Shown: positions 41,927 through 51,706 of the stretch, in pieces
How the letters are laid out: each line of letters opens with the position of its first letter
Numbering within the stretch: position 1 is the first letter of the stretch
Assembly (NCBI GenBank): GCA_023458415.1
Contig: JAEWZO010000022.1
Location: 1-64,000, forward strand
DNA length: 64,000 nucleotides
Direction of reading: 5' to 3'
Source of the DNA: Bacteroidota bacterium
Lineage (GTDB): Bacteria; Bacteroidota; Bacteroidia; Flavobacteriales; Weeksellaceae
The notes under the pieces: generated by a model
Told to the model about the DNA's origin: nothing
Database searches by the model: none
What the model saw: the letters and a program-made list of their open reading frames with translations, nothing else
Program-made: the position numbers and the translations under genes

Positions 41927-43600
41927 TTATTTAGTTTTAATGGAAATCTCTTTCTTACCGTTTTTGATGCTGATGTTTACATCCTGAAGTTTGTCTACAT
42001 CAAGATCCAGTGAATCCAACATTCTTTCGGCTTCCTGTTTTGGATATTTTTTCCCGTTTACAATTACGCTGTCTCTGTCATCAGAACTTACGACGATGGT
42101 GGAGTTGTTCGATGGAGAAGTATTTCCGGAGCTTTGTTGGCTGTCGTTTCCATCGTCATTAATGCTCATTCTCCATTCATCTTTGGTTTTAAGAACCTTA
42201 GTGTTGTTTGGTACCACCAGTTCATAATTTACACGATAGTCGCGGAAACGGTCTTTATAACCATATGAAAAATAATTTGGGATTATCACTTTATTATCTG
42301 CAACTTCCACCGGGACTTTCATGTTGAGCGGAAGGTTATAGCCATCGGCGCGTTTTTTTAGAATTAAATATGGAGCAGCAACGTTTTCTCTTTTTACATC
42401 CACATCAATCCAGTCTTCTTTGTAAATTGTTTTTCCGTCGGAATACACATCGTCCCAATAAGATTTGAAATTGGAAGGAATGTTCACTTTTTTCAGATCT
42501 ACATAAATAGAATCGGAAGTAGTGTTGATGGCAATATTTTCAGATTCTTCATTGTGGCCGCTGTACTGGGTTTTATATTTCACAGCACTGAAACCAGTGA
42601 ACGCTGCTAAACCGATCCAAAGCAATACCAACGCTCCAAAAACATACCCTGCATTATTGAACTTCGTGCTTGGTGAAAACAATTTAATCGCAATAAACAG
42701 GAAGATAAGTGCCGGAATGAAAATCGTAAGAAAAGCAAGTGCAATCAGAAAAAATCCGAGGTTGTTTTCCTGAAGATAGAAACCTATATTCTCGAAAAAA
42801 TTGACATTACTTCCGTCATAAGCACCGAACATTGCAAAAGAACCCACGAGCAGCGAAAGTCCTAGAACTGCAAAAAACCCACCTACGATAAACCGGAAAA
42901 TATTCCAAAGTCCGTTTCCTGCTTTGTTAATATAAGGTTTTCCTTCGTTATAAAGTTCTCCGACTTTCTGAGTTGATTCGTTCGCGAAGTTTACAATTTT
43001 ATGCGACTGCTCTTTCAGATTGTCGAAGTTAGCGGGCTTTCCCTCCATTTTCAGGAAATCTGATGCGGTTTGCGCTTTGGGAAGAACAATCCACAGGATG
43101 AAATAAAGTAAAACCAGGAACGATGTAGAAATGGCAAAAGTGAAGAATACATCCAGGATAATAACTCCTACCAAAATACCACGGACTAAAGTCAGGTCGA
43201 GACCGATATAATGTGATAATCCTGCGCAAACACCACCGATTTTCGCTCTGGACGGATCACGGAACAGTTGTTTCTGTCCGGTGAAAGCTCGGCCGGTTTT
43301 TTGGCTTTTCTTGGTTGTTTTTTCAGAAAAATACGCTTCTTCCTGTTCTTCAATTTGTTCAGGTTTTCCGATTTGTGAAATCATTCGTTCAACATCGGCG
43401 TCGTTGATTACTTCACGTCTTCCAAGAGAATCTTTGAAGATTTCAACCATTCTGATTTCGATATCGTGCATTACTTCGTCGGCTTCAGAAGAATCCATCG
43501 AGTTTCGCAGTGCGGCAAGATAGTCGCTAAGTTTTATATAGGCGTGTTCCTCTATTACGAACGAGAAACCGGCAAGTCCTATTGAGAGTGTTTTATTCAT
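41927..43600 (-). CDS. PspC-domain membrane protein
   Basis: 557 residues. The first ~100 residues resemble a small DUF1700-like regulatory region (KLSDYLAALRNSM, HDIEIRMVEIF). A PspC domain follows (about 110-175: LFRDPSRAKIGGVCAGLSHYIGLDLTLVRG with a transmembrane helix). Several more helices lie at about 230-330, then a periplasmic beta-rich region. PspC proteins sense membrane stress. It is co-encoded with a PadR regulator 11 bp upstream, a common flavobacterial pair. Confidence 0.85.
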   Translation of the reverse strand: MNKTLSIGLAGFSFVIEEHAYIKLSDYLAALRNSMDSSEADEVMHDIEIRMVEIFKDSLGRREVINDADVERMISQIGKPEQIEEQEEAYFSEKTTKKSQKTGRAFTGQKQLFRDPSRAKIGGVCAGLSHYIGLDLTLVRGILVGVIILDVFFTFAISTSFLVLLYFILWIVLPKAQTASDFLKMEGKPANFDNLKEQSHKIVNFANESTQKVGELYNEGKPYINKAGNGLWNIFRFIVGGFFAVLGLSLLVGSFAMFGAYDGSNVNFFENIGFYLQENNLGFFLIALAFLTIFIPALIFLFIAIKLFSPSTKFNNAGYVFGALVLLWIGLAAFTGFSAVKYKTQYSGHNEESENIAINTTSDSIYVDLKKVNIPSNFKSYWDDVYSDGKTIYKEDWIDVDVKRENVAAPYLILKKRADGYNLPLNMKVPVEVADNKVIIPNYFSYGYKDRFRDYRVNYELVVPNNTKVLKTKDEWRMSINDDGNDSQQSSGNTSPSNNSTIVVSSDDRDSVIVNGKKYPKQEAERMLDSLDLDVDKLQDVNISIKNGKKEISIKTK

Positions 43601-43611
43601 AGTTTTTAAGT

Positions 43612-43941
43612 TTAAAGCTTTTTGGTAATTTGGTTTACGGAAGCGGTTAGATCATTCCAGGTGTTCTGCAGTTCGCCAAGGAAAAGTTTTCCTTTTTCGG
43701 TGATCTGATAATACTTTCTCGGAGGTCCTCCAGTTGATTCTTCCCAGCGGTAGGAGAGGAATTCACCATTTTTCAGCCGGGTTAAAAGTGGATACAGAGT
43801 TCCTTCCACAACATCCAGTTTTCCTTTTTCCAGTTCGCCCATCAGATCGGAAACATACATTTCCTTTTCGTTGATGAGGCTCAGAATGCAAAATTCCAGA
43901 ATTCCTTTGCGCATTTGCGCTTTTGTATTTTCTGTGTTCAT
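43612..43941 (-). CDS. PadR-family transcriptional regulator
   Basis: 109 residues from the ATG at 43941, which gives MNTENTKAQMRKGILEFCIL, the typical PadR start; a longer frame begins at 44001. The winged-helix domain (VVEGTLYPLLTRLKNGEFLSYRWEES then GPPRKYYQITEKG) is diagnostic. PadR proteins usually repress their own operon and respond to membrane or phenolic stress. It probably controls itself and the PspC gene that follows. Confidence 0.9.
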   Translation of the reverse strand: MNTENTKAQMRKGILEFCILSLINEKEMYVSDLMGELEKGKLDVVEGTLYPLLTRLKNGEFLSYRWEESTGGPPRKYYQITEKGKLFLGELQNTWNDLTASVNQITKKL

Positions 43942-44211
43942 GTATTGGGCGTTATTAGTACATAAGGTTTTTATTATCGGCAAAGTTGGTAGGTTTTTCA
44001 ATTTGAAAATGTTATACCTCTAACTTTACAAAGCAAAGATATGTAATTATTTTAGTAATATGCAATACAAAGTAGTGAAATTTTTTGCTAAAAATATTTA
44101 AGATATTGATAATCAGCAATAAAAATTTCACTCAATAATTTTATCAGAAAATAATTCTAAAAATACTGTAACAATTTTTTGAGTTTTGTACTTACGCTAT
44201 AAATCTTAATT

Positions 44212-45081
44212 ATGACAAATTACTTCTCAGCATTTTTTATTCTGTTTCTTGGTTTTTTCAGTACAGGATTTGCACAGACGGTTAAAGAATCCAACAGCAA
44301 CACTCTTCTTTGGGAGGTGAGCGGCAACGGTTTGGAAAAACCATCTTATCTCTATGGAACCTTTCACATGATGTGCAGCGACCGTTTTGTTTTCCCGGAA
44401 AAACTCACCAAAGTTTTAAACAGTACCGAGCAAACAGTTCTTGAAATTGATTTCACCAATCAGGAGCAGATGATGCAAATGCAGACGCTGATGTTGGCCG
44501 AAAAAAGACTGACAGAAACTTTCACCAAAGAAGAACAGGAGCGCTTTAAAAAAGGAATTGCAGATTACGGAATGAAGCTGGAAGACGTAGATCAGTTTTC
44601 GCCGATCGCATTGTATTCCATGCTTTCGATGAAGTTTTTCGACTGCGCACCAACGGATATGAAAATGCTCGATCTTGAGATTATGCAGAAAACAATCGCC
44701 GCCGGAAAGAAAATTGACGGACTGGAAACTGTTTCAATGCAAGCGGAAACTTTCAAAAAGTATCTTTCGCCTCAGGAATTGCTGAAACTGGTTGAAACTT
44801 TCGATAAATCGAAAAAGCAAACCAATGATATGCTGAATCTTTATCTGAAAGAAGATGTAGCAGCTTTGTCCGAGTTGATGCACGATGATAAACAAATGAC
44901 GAAAGAACAGCAGAAAGTTTTACTCGACGACAGAAACATCAACTGGATGAACAAAATGCCACAAATGATGAGCGACAAATCTACTCTGTTTGCGGTAGGA
45001 GCGGGACATTTGGTAGGAGAGAAAGGCGTAATCACGCTTCTCAAACAAAAAGGCTACACTGTGAAACCTATATTTAATTAG
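44212..45081 (+). CDS. TraB/GumN-family exported protein
   Basis: 289 residues with a signal peptide (about 1-21). SYLYGTFHMMCSDRFVFP is the conserved TraB/GumN opening with GTxH, and AVGAGHLVGEKGVITLLKQKG is the closing GxxH motif. The fold is related to the TIKI metalloproteases, so a metal-dependent hydrolase is possible, but no bacterial substrate is known. It is monocistronic, followed by a strong terminator. Confidence 0.87.
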   Translation: MTNYFSAFFILFLGFFSTGFAQTVKESNSNTLLWEVSGNGLEKPSYLYGTFHMMCSDRFVFPEKLTKVLNSTEQTVLEIDFTNQEQMMQMQTLMLAEKRLTETFTKEEQERFKKGIADYGMKLEDVDQFSPIALYSMLSMKFFDCAPTDMKMLDLEIMQKTIAAGKKIDGLETVSMQAETFKKYLSPQELLKLVETFDKSKKQTNDMLNLYLKEDVAALSELMHDDKQMTKEQQKVLLDDRNINWMNKMPQMMSDKSTLFAVGAGHLVGEKGVITLLKQKGYTVKPIFN

Positions 45082-45093
45082 AAATCTTTATCG

Positions 45094-45127
45094 AATAAAA
45101 AAAGTTCCGAAAGGAACTTTTTTTATT
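45094..45127. terminator. Bidirectional terminator, 15-bp stem
   Basis: AATAAAAAAAGTTCC (45094-45108) pairs perfectly with GGAACTTTTTTTATT (45113-45127) around GAAA. It separates the convergent TraB/GumN and YcxB-like genes and ends 8 bp before the latter's last codon. Confidence 0.9.
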
Positions 45128-45134
45128 TTCTATT

Positions 45135-45634
45135 TTAATCATTTCGCAGTTTGGATGGAAAATTTTTGGTTCGCACGATCCTTCTGAATTCTCCAATCTG
45201 TTCCGGAGTCATTGTTTTCTTAGGACAAACTCCAAACATTTGTTTTGAATAGTAAAAGATAAACCACGATTTCAGTTCTTCAACTTTATAGATGTCATTC
45301 CAGCTTGCTTCCGTCGTTGAATCTTCTGTGATGTCGACTATTTTTTCTTCGGTAATTTCAGAAATAACTTTCTTTGTAAAGGTTTGCTGGTGCTATATTC
45401 CTTTCTGGTTCTGAAATAGAAAATGATCGGAAATACGATTAGAAAATATACTCCCATAACAAGAAAGAAAACATCAAATTGCGAGATAAAACCATAGGTG
45501 AAAAAATCTCTGATCACTCTATACATCAGATAAATGAAAAGTACTACCGTGATAATGGCAACAGGTTTTCTGTAATAAAGAAAGAACTTTAGCCTGATGA
45601 AATCTTCTTCTTTAATTTGGTATTCAACTTTCAT
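45135..45634 (-). pseudogene. YcxB-like membrane protein, frameshifted
   Basis: The first frame (45634 to 45338) encodes 98 residues with two transmembrane helices and then runs into a short basic tail. The normal C-terminus lies in another frame down to 45135: VISEITEEKIVDITED, then EASWNDIYKVEELKSWF and CPKKTMTPEQIGEFR, typical of YcxB-like proteins. Adding one A to the AAA near 45380-45382 joins the two into 166 residues. Either the copy is truly broken or the base was lost in sequencing; the second half shows no other decay. It precedes mutS2 by only 11 bp in the reverse-strand order, so it is probably the last gene of that unit. Confidence 0.75.
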
Positions 45635-45645
45635 TTAGTATAGTT

Positions 45646-47790
45646 TTAAATCCTTTCCAGCTCATTCCCGTCAATCTGCGTCTTAAACGCACCGTAATTC
45701 ACGGTTACTTTTCCGTTTTTGTGCAAAGCGTCAATGGTTCCGACAGAAGTAGATCCTGCAATGCGCACACGCTGTCCGATTTTCATCCAGACTGCACGTT
45801 CCTGCTGTTTTTTCTCCTCAATTTTTTCGTTGGTTTCGGCAATTTTTTCTTTTACTTCCACCTTTTTCAGCTGCTGGGTAATTTTTCTTTTCACCACTTG
45901 CAGACGCTTGCTTTCATCCTTGTCTGAACCGAGTTTGCGGAATTTTTCCTGCTCCAGAATTTTCACAAAATCTTTCACAACATCTTTCCGTGATTTCCCT
46001 TTGATGTACGAATCGATGAACGCTTCAATCTTGTTTCCGAACTGCAGTTTCCGGTGTTCCTCCTCATAGAGTTTCTGGAAATTAAAGAGTTTCTGTTCCA
46101 ACTGTTCATTCAGTTTCTGCAGGTTTTCGCGCTTGTCTTCAACGTTTTCTTTCTGCTCGGTAAGGTTAGATTTCAGTTTTTCAACCTCAAACTTTTCCTG
46201 CTGAAGTTTTACAATGGTTTTATCGAGATTCACCACATCTTTTTCCACTTTTTTCCTGGCATTTTTGATGATGAATCTCGGTATTTTGTTTTTTTCTGCA
46301 ACCTCAAAAGTAAACGAACTTCCAGCCTGTCCAACTTCCAGTTTATACAGCGGCTCCAGCGAATTTTCATCAAAAAGCATCGCTGCATTGGTCGCGTTTG
46401 GAAGTTGTTCAATTACTAATTTAATATTGGTGTAATGTGTTGTAATGATCGCAAAAGATTTCTTGTCGTAGAAAAATTCCAGGAAACTTTCGGCCAAAGC
46501 GCCGCCGAGTTCCGGATCGGATCCTGTTCCGAATTCATCAATCAGCAAAAGCGTGTCTGCGTCGGCTTCACGAATGATTCCGGCCATTTTCTTAAGCCGT
46601 GAAGAATAAGTGGAAAGATGATTTTCAATCGACTGATTATCACCAATATCCGTCATAATTTTATCGAAGAAAAACATTTCGGATTTCGGATGAACCGGTA
46701 CCAAAATTCCGCTCTGAATCATCAGTTGCAGCAATCCAACGGTTTTTAAAGTGATGGATTTTCCTCCGGCATTGGGTCCGGAAATACAGATAATACGGTT
46801 GTGCTCGGTTAACGTAAGTGTTTGCGGATAAATTTTCTTGTTTTCCGCTTTATTTTGCAGCCACAGCAGAGGATGGAAAGCGTCTTTCAGTCGCAGTGTT
46901 TTATGACGGTTGATTTTTGGGAGAATTCCGTTGACCTGTTCCGCAAATTTGGCTTTGGCTCTCGTTAAATCTAAACTGAAAATATAATCCTGATAATCTG
47001 AAAGTTGCGGTTGAAATTCCGCAATTTCTGCGGTGAGTTTTCGTAAAATTCTGTCGATTTCTTTTTTCTCTTCTTCCTGATTTTCTCTCAGTTTGAAATA
47101 ATGTTTTACAACAGAATCCGGCTGAATGTACGTGATAGAACCGGTTTTGGAAATTCCAAGTGTTCTTCCCGGAACCCGCTTTTTGAATCCGGATTTTACA
47201 GCAAGAACCCGTTGATCTTCAATAATGGTTTCGCGGATATCCTCAAGAACATCCGAGTAGTTGTTCATCGCGCGGTTGAAATTTTCGTCGATGGCTTTTT
47301 TCGCATGCTGAATTTCGGTACGTAAAGTTTTCAGGTTGGGTGATGCGTCGTTTTTCACTTCGCCAAAACGGTTGAATACTTTGTCTATCTTTTCGATAAT
47401 CTCTTTCCGGAACTCCAGATCTTTTACTTCATCCAGGAGATTTGGAAATGTTTCAGAAAGGGTCGGGAAGTATTTTTGCAGTCGGCCAATCTGTTCAGTA
47501 AGCGCTTTAATTTTTACAAATGCTTTGTTTTCCAGTCGGAAATTTTCAATCAGCATTAGTTTCAGCTCTGCTTCTATATCTTCATATTCGTTGAACGGGA
47601 TGGCGTTGGCGCTTTCGAAACTGGTGAGGAATTCTGAAGTTTTTTTCAAAGAAAGTTCGGCCTCGTCGATATTCATCGGACGAAGATTCATAATTTTTTC
47701 CTCGGTTTTTCGGGAATATGCGAAAGGCGCAATCTCCGAAAGCAAAATCGGAAATTCCAGTTCGTCTAAATCTTCTTGTTGTATGTGCAC
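45646..47790 (-). CDS. mutS2: MutS2-type protein without Smr domain
   Basis: 714 residues. The N-terminal core and clamp regions (about 1-300) lead to the ABC-type ATPase: Walker A SGPNAGGKSITLKTVG (about 343-358), Walker B TLLLIDEFGTGSDPELGG (about 419-436). A long coiled coil (about 520-660) is followed by a KOW-like end (GQRVRIAGSTSVGTIDAL). Usual MutS2 is about 780 residues with a C-terminal Smr nuclease; here the protein ends before that, as in many Flavobacteria. MutS2 suppresses recombination or rescues collided ribosomes, and both roles partly depend on Smr. Confidence 0.88.
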   Translation of the reverse strand: MHIQQEDLDELEFPILLSEIAPFAYSRKTEEKIMNLRPMNIDEAELSLKKTSEFLTSFESANAIPFNEYEDIEAELKLMLIENFRLENKAFVKIKALTEQIGRLQKYFPTLSETFPNLLDEVKDLEFRKEIIEKIDKVFNRFGEVKNDASPNLKTLRTEIQHAKKAIDENFNRAMNNYSDVLEDIRETIIEDQRVLAVKSGFKKRVPGRTLGISKTGSITYIQPDSVVKHYFKLRENQEEEKKEIDRILRKLTAEIAEFQPQLSDYQDYIFSLDLTRAKAKFAEQVNGILPKINRHKTLRLKDAFHPLLWLQNKAENKKIYPQTLTLTEHNRIICISGPNAGGKSITLKTVGLLQLMIQSGILVPVHPKSEMFFFDKIMTDIGDNQSIENHLSTYSSRLKKMAGIIREADADTLLLIDEFGTGSDPELGGALAESFLEFFYDKKSFAIITTHYTNIKLVIEQLPNATNAAMLFDENSLEPLYKLEVGQAGSSFTFEVAEKNKIPRFIIKNARKKVEKDVVNLDKTIVKLQQEKFEVEKLKSNLTEQKENVEDKRENLQKLNEQLEQKLFNFQKLYEEEHRKLQFGNKIEAFIDSYIKGKSRKDVVKDFVKILEQEKFRKLGSDKDESKRLQVVKRKITQQLKKVEVKEKIAETNEKIEEKKQQERAVWMKIGQRVRIAGSTSVGTIDALHKNGKVTVNYGAFKTQIDGNELERI

Positions 47791-47894
47791 AGTGCAAAAA
47801 TAACGTTTTTGAAAGTGAAAGGATTTGATAATTTGAAAATGATTTTACAGAATTTTATAAATCGAAGAATTATGTTATTTGGTAATATTGATGT

Positions 47895-48590
47895 ATGAAA
47901 ATTCTGCCATTCATTTTAATTGCTTTAGCGCTGTATTCGTGTTCGAAAACTGAAACTTCTCAACAAAAATCAACGCTGGATTCTGTTTCAGTTTCCAATG
48001 AAATCATTGACAGTTCAAAAGTCTGGGTTTCAAAAAATCAGGATTTTCTGGATAAATTCCGAACGATCGAGGTAGATTCTTCCATGTTTGCACCGCCCAA
48101 ATATGACGAAAAACAAATCGGTCCATCGCTCACAACAGAAGAATTGCAGCTGTTCCCGAAAATGTTGAATACCGACTCTTTTATAGGAAGTCTTCAGGAT
48201 TTTCAAGCTTACACAAAGTTTGAAATTGATTCAAACACTTTAGGTTTGGTGCTGCGAACGCCGGGAGAGTACGCTTTTACCGCGCTAACTCTTTTTTTCT
48301 ATGATAAAACTACCGATGAAATTTTGCCCCATTATTTTGAATTAGCAGACGAAATGGGCGATGCAGGATATTCTGAAAATTTGACCAGTTGGCTGATTAA
48401 AGATGGAAATCGGTTGAAATCTTTTTCATACCAATGGACAAAGGTCGAAAAAATCGAACCCGATGATCCAACCCGAGAATCGCGAACCGACGATTACTAC
48501 TTAATTGAATTAAGTCCACAATTGATGGATACTGCAAGAGTTTCACCTGCAGAATTACCAAAATACAGGCATCTTCTAAGTAAGAAATAA
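47895..48590 (+). CDS. Putative lipoprotein
   Basis: 231 residues with a lipoprotein signal (ALALYSCSK, Cys at about 16) and a short Ser/Lys-rich linker. The rest is acidic with no family I recognise. It is probably anchored in the outer membrane, facing the periplasm. It stands alone between the divergent mutS2 and the ung gene, with 55 bp to the latter. Confidence 0.6.
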   Translation: MKILPFILIALALYSCSKTETSQQKSTLDSVSVSNEIIDSSKVWVSKNQDFLDKFRTIEVDSSMFAPPKYDEKQIGPSLTTEELQLFPKMLNTDSFIGSLQDFQAYTKFEIDSNTLGLVLRTPGEYAFTALTLFFYDKTTDEILPHYFELADEMGDAGYSENLTSWLIKDGNRLKSFSYQWTKVEKIEPDDPTRESRTDDYYLIELSPQLMDTARVSPAELPKYRHLLSKK

Positions 48591-48645
48591 ATGCGTTACT
48601 TTTGAGCAGTTAATTCATTGTTCAACTGTCAATTTCTTATTATTT

Positions 48646-49287
48646 ATGACCTGGACCGAAATACTCTCTCCAATCAAAAATTCGGAATATTTTAAGACTC
48701 TTTGGGAAAAAGTGAAGTCGGAGTATACTACAACTATTTGCTTCCCGCCAAAAAATGAAATTTTTCGCGCATTGGAATTAACGCCATTCGACAAAGTGAA
48801 AGTGGTGATTATCGGGCAGGATCCTTATCATAATGACGATCAGGCGAATGGACTTTGTTTTTCGGCTTCCGAAAAGGTTGTAGCGCCACCTTCTTTGAGA
48901 AATATTTTCACCGAACTGAAAGATGATACCGGAATTGCTCGTTCCAAAAAAGATCTCCGTGATTGGGCGGAACAGGGCGTTCTTTTATTGAATGCAACAT
49001 TGACAGTTCGTGCGCACGAAGCCAACTCACATAAAGATTTGGGCTGGGAAAAATTCACCGATTTTATAATCAAAGAAATTTCAGATAAAAAAGAGAATGT
49101 CGTTTTTGTTTTGTGGGGATCTTTTGCGCAAAAAAAAGCTCCACTAATTAATTCAGCGAAGCATTATATTATTCAGTCGGCGCATCCATCGCCATTATCG
49201 GCATATCGTGGCTTTTTCGGAAGCAAACCTTTTACAAAGATTAACCAGTATTTAGAGTCGACCGGTCAGGAAATTATCTCGTGGTAG
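48646..49287 (+). CDS. ung: Uracil-DNA glycosylase
   Basis: 213 residues. The water-activating motif GQDPYHN has catalytic Asp at 59, and the DNA-intercalating motif is HPSPLSAYRGF. LLLNATLTVRAHEANSHKDLGW is the conserved family-1 stretch. The enzyme removes uracil from DNA in base-excision repair. Size matches the family. It overlaps the convergent lipoprotein gene by 14 bp. Confidence 0.95.
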   Translation: MTWTEILSPIKNSEYFKTLWEKVKSEYTTTICFPPKNEIFRALELTPFDKVKVVIIGQDPYHNDDQANGLCFSASEKVVAPPSLRNIFTELKDDTGIARSKKDLRDWAEQGVLLLNATLTVRAHEANSHKDLGWEKFTDFIIKEISDKKENVVFVLWGSFAQKKAPLINSAKHYIIQSAHPSPLSAYRGFFGSKPFTKINQYLESTGQEIISW

Positions 49288-49870
49288 CGCCTCCTGTTGT
49301 ATAGCTGCCTTTTTCGATCTTTAAACCGATTTTATATTGTCCTTTCAGATCTTTATGGCTTTTAGACGCTGTTGTTGAAGGAGTTACATCAACCAAAGAA
49401 AAATTGTAACCGTTGAAATGCTGTGTTTTGCTTAAACCTTTAGCTGCATCGTTGATGGTACTCAATTGAACGGTTGTCGGTCTTGTTGCAAGTCCCATCA
49501 ATTCAACTTCTGCAGTTGCAGCGCCTTCCCACACACAGTTAACACCTTCCGGACAACGACTGTCAGAAGAAATTCCTTTAAAAGTTACATTCATTTCAAA
49601 CTCTTTCAGGAATTTGTTTTCACCTTCTGCAAAGTAAATTAATCCAGCTTTTTCTGCCATTTCTGCTTGTTCTATTTTAGACTGTTTCAAGGCTTCAGCA
49701 TCAGGATCCATGCCGGTTGACATTTGTGGAACCGTTGATTTCGGATTGGATGTAGTTGCCGTTGTTTTAGTACTGTTTTCTGCTGTTGTTGCTTGATCCA
49801 CATTTTGCTGAGTGGAACACGTAATCAATGTTAAAAGTCCAATAGTTGAAAGTGTAATTCGGTGTATCAT
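49274..49870 (-). CDS. Putative lipoprotein with a conserved Cys pair
   Basis: 198 residues with a lipoprotein signal (LLTLITCST; Cys at about 18) followed by a Thr/Ser-rich linker. The C-terminal part contains SDSRCPEGVNCVWEGAA, a CP-x4-C motif conserved in a group of small bacteroidetal exported proteins of unknown function. It lies 6 bp after the DUF456 gene and is probably co-transcribed. Confidence 0.65.
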   Translation of the reverse strand: MIHRITLSTIGLLTLITCSTQQNVDQATTAENSTKTTATTSNPKSTVPQMSTGMDPDAEALKQSKIEQAEMAEKAGLIYFAEGENKFLKEFEMNVTFKGISSDSRCPEGVNCVWEGAATAEVELMGLATRPTTVQLSTINDAAKGLSKTQHFNGYNFSLVDVTPSTTASKSHKDLKGQYKIGLKIEKGSYTTGGATTR

Positions 49871-49876
49871 AATAGT

Positions 49877-50368
49877 TTAATTTTTGAAAATATCTAATAA
49901 AACCACCAAAAACATTGCCAAACCAACCATGAAATTGAAGCCGGTTCCGTAAATAAATCCTATAAAAGCCCCTTTGGTGGAATTGAGTGCTTTTTTTCTG
50001 TCGCTTCGGTCATGAAGCATCTCGCCTACAAAAACGCCCAGAAACATTCCGATCAAAAAACCAAAAGGAACCGGAATAAAAAGCATCCCCGCAATCGTCC
50101 CAATAACGGATCCGATGCTTCCCCAACGAGTGCCTCCATATTTTCTGTTGGTTTTTGCCGGAATGATGTAATTCAAAAAAACCGACACCAAAGTAAGAAA
50201 CCCGAAAAGCCAGATGTAGAACATGGATAATGGCGCATCGGTCCCGAATTTATAAATGAGCAGTCCGCACAAACTGAGCAGCAAACCAGGGAGAATTGGA
50301 AGGAAGGTTCCAATCATTCCCAAAAGCAGCAAAACCATGCTCAGAAGCTCTATTAAAGCATAATCCAT
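49877..50368 (-). CDS. DUF456-family membrane protein
   Basis: 163 residues with about four to five transmembrane helices. The opening GMIGTFLPILPGLLLSLCGLLIYKF and the glycine-rich GSVIGTIAGMLFIPVPFGFLIGMFLG match DUF456. Function unknown. It is divergent from the mscS-like gene, with 68 bp between starts. Confidence 0.85.
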   Translation of the reverse strand: MDYALIELLSMVLLLLGMIGTFLPILPGLLLSLCGLLIYKFGTDAPLSMFYIWLFGFLTLVSVFLNYIIPAKTNRKYGGTRWGSIGSVIGTIAGMLFIPVPFGFLIGMFLGVFVGEMLHDRSDRKKALNSTKGAFIGFIYGTGFNFMVGLAMFLVVLLDIFKN

Positions 50369-50424
50369 TAATGATAAATTTTGTTAAAAGTAAGCATTAA
50401 TCGGGGAAACACAAACCATTTTCT

Positions 50425-50432
50425 TATTTTTG
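50425..50432 (+). promoter_or_regulatory. -7 box directly before the mscS-like gene
   Basis: TATTTTTG matches TAnnTTTG and ends 4 bp before the ATG at 50437, implying a leaderless mRNA. Confidence 0.45.
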
Positions 50433-50436
50433 CCGC

Positions 50437-51693
50437 ATGAATGATCAGCTGAAACAAACGAAAGATTTTCTGGAAAGGATTAGTAATGATCTTCACAGAT
50501 TTATTGACCAAAACATTACCGAAAACTGGTTTTGGCAAGTGATGATCAAGCTCGTGTTGCTTGTTGCAATAATTTACCTGATTGATCTGATCCTGAAATT
50601 TATTTTTCGTAAAGTAATATCCCGTTTTGCTAAAAATGATGAGCAGCCGTCTCTGAAAGCCCTTTATCACTCAAAAGTGGTGAATTCCGTGGCGCATATT
50701 TTCGCTTTGTATATCGCCGGTTTTGTGATGGTGCCAATTTTCCAGTACGCGCATCCGCAAACTTTCAACTTTTTTGAGCGTGTTTTAAATGTTGCAACTG
50801 TTGTCGCCTTTGCGGGAATGGCAATGCGTCTGATGAAAACCATCGAACTGTACTACACTTATAAAAATGATTTTTACCGCATCGTCGCACTGAATGCCAT
50901 TTCCCAAACTTTGAAAATATTCGGCGCATTTATCTTCGCAGTGATACTCATAATGGTGATTTTCGGCATTAGCAGCTCCACCATTTTTGGAAGTTTAGGT
51001 GCTGTGATGGCGGTTTTGGTACTTATTTTCCGCGATACAATTTTAGGTTTTGTTACCGGAATTCATGTCGCTACTTCAAGAAGTTTGAAAGTAGGAGACT
51101 GGATCGGAATTCCAAAGTACAATTTGGAAGGTACCGTAATGGAAATCAGTTTAATTACGACTAAAATTCGGAATTTCGATAAAACGGTTTCTACCATTCC
51201 AACGTACGATTTGCTTTCTACAGAAATTAAAAACCTTCAGGTGATGTCTGAAAGTAATACGCGAAGAATCAAACGTTCAATTATTTTTAACATCAATTCG
51301 TTCCAGTTTGTGGATGAGGAAATGTTTGAAAAATTCGCGAAAATCAATCTTATTAAAGATTACCTGGAAGATAAACGCCACGAAATTCTTGATGAAAGAA
51401 GCCGACTGGAAAATTCAGAAATTATTCTGAACGGTAACCAGCTAACCAATATCGGAGTTTTCAGAATTTACGCGCTGAATTATCTTAAAAACAATCAACA
51501 CATCGATCAGGAAAATACTTTAATGGTGAGGCAACTGGAAAACACACCACAGGGAATGCCGTTGGAAATTTATGCTTTTACCAATGATTCTGTTTGGCTT
51601 AATTATGAGGGAATTCAGAGTGATATTTTCGATCATCTGCTGGTTGCTTCAAAATATTTTGATCTGGAAGTGATGCAGTTTGTAAAAATTTAA
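50437..51693 (+). CDS. MscS-family mechanosensitive channel
   Basis: 418 residues with four to five transmembrane helices before a conserved pore and beta domain (GSLGAVMAVLVLIFRDTILGFVTGIHVA, then VGDWIGIP, then GTVMEISLITTKIRNFDKTVSTIP). It opens under membrane tension to release solutes during hypo-osmotic shock. The layout is that of YbdG-like, longer MscS proteins. pdxJ begins 13 bp after its stop. Confidence 0.9.
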   Translation: MNDQLKQTKDFLERISNDLHRFIDQNITENWFWQVMIKLVLLVAIIYLIDLILKFIFRKVISRFAKNDEQPSLKALYHSKVVNSVAHIFALYIAGFVMVPIFQYAHPQTFNFFERVLNVATVVAFAGMAMRLMKTIELYYTYKNDFYRIVALNAISQTLKIFGAFIFAVILIMVIFGISSSTIFGSLGAVMAVLVLIFRDTILGFVTGIHVATSRSLKVGDWIGIPKYNLEGTVMEISLITTKIRNFDKTVSTIPTYDLLSTEIKNLQVMSESNTRRIKRSIIFNINSFQFVDEEMFEKFAKINLIKDYLEDKRHEILDERSRLENSEIILNGNQLTNIGVFRIYALNYLKNNQHIDQENTLMVRQLENTPQGMPLEIYAFTNDSVWLNYEGIQSDIFDHLLVASKYFDLEVMQFVKI

Positions 51694-51706
51694 TTCAATT
51701 TAAGAG

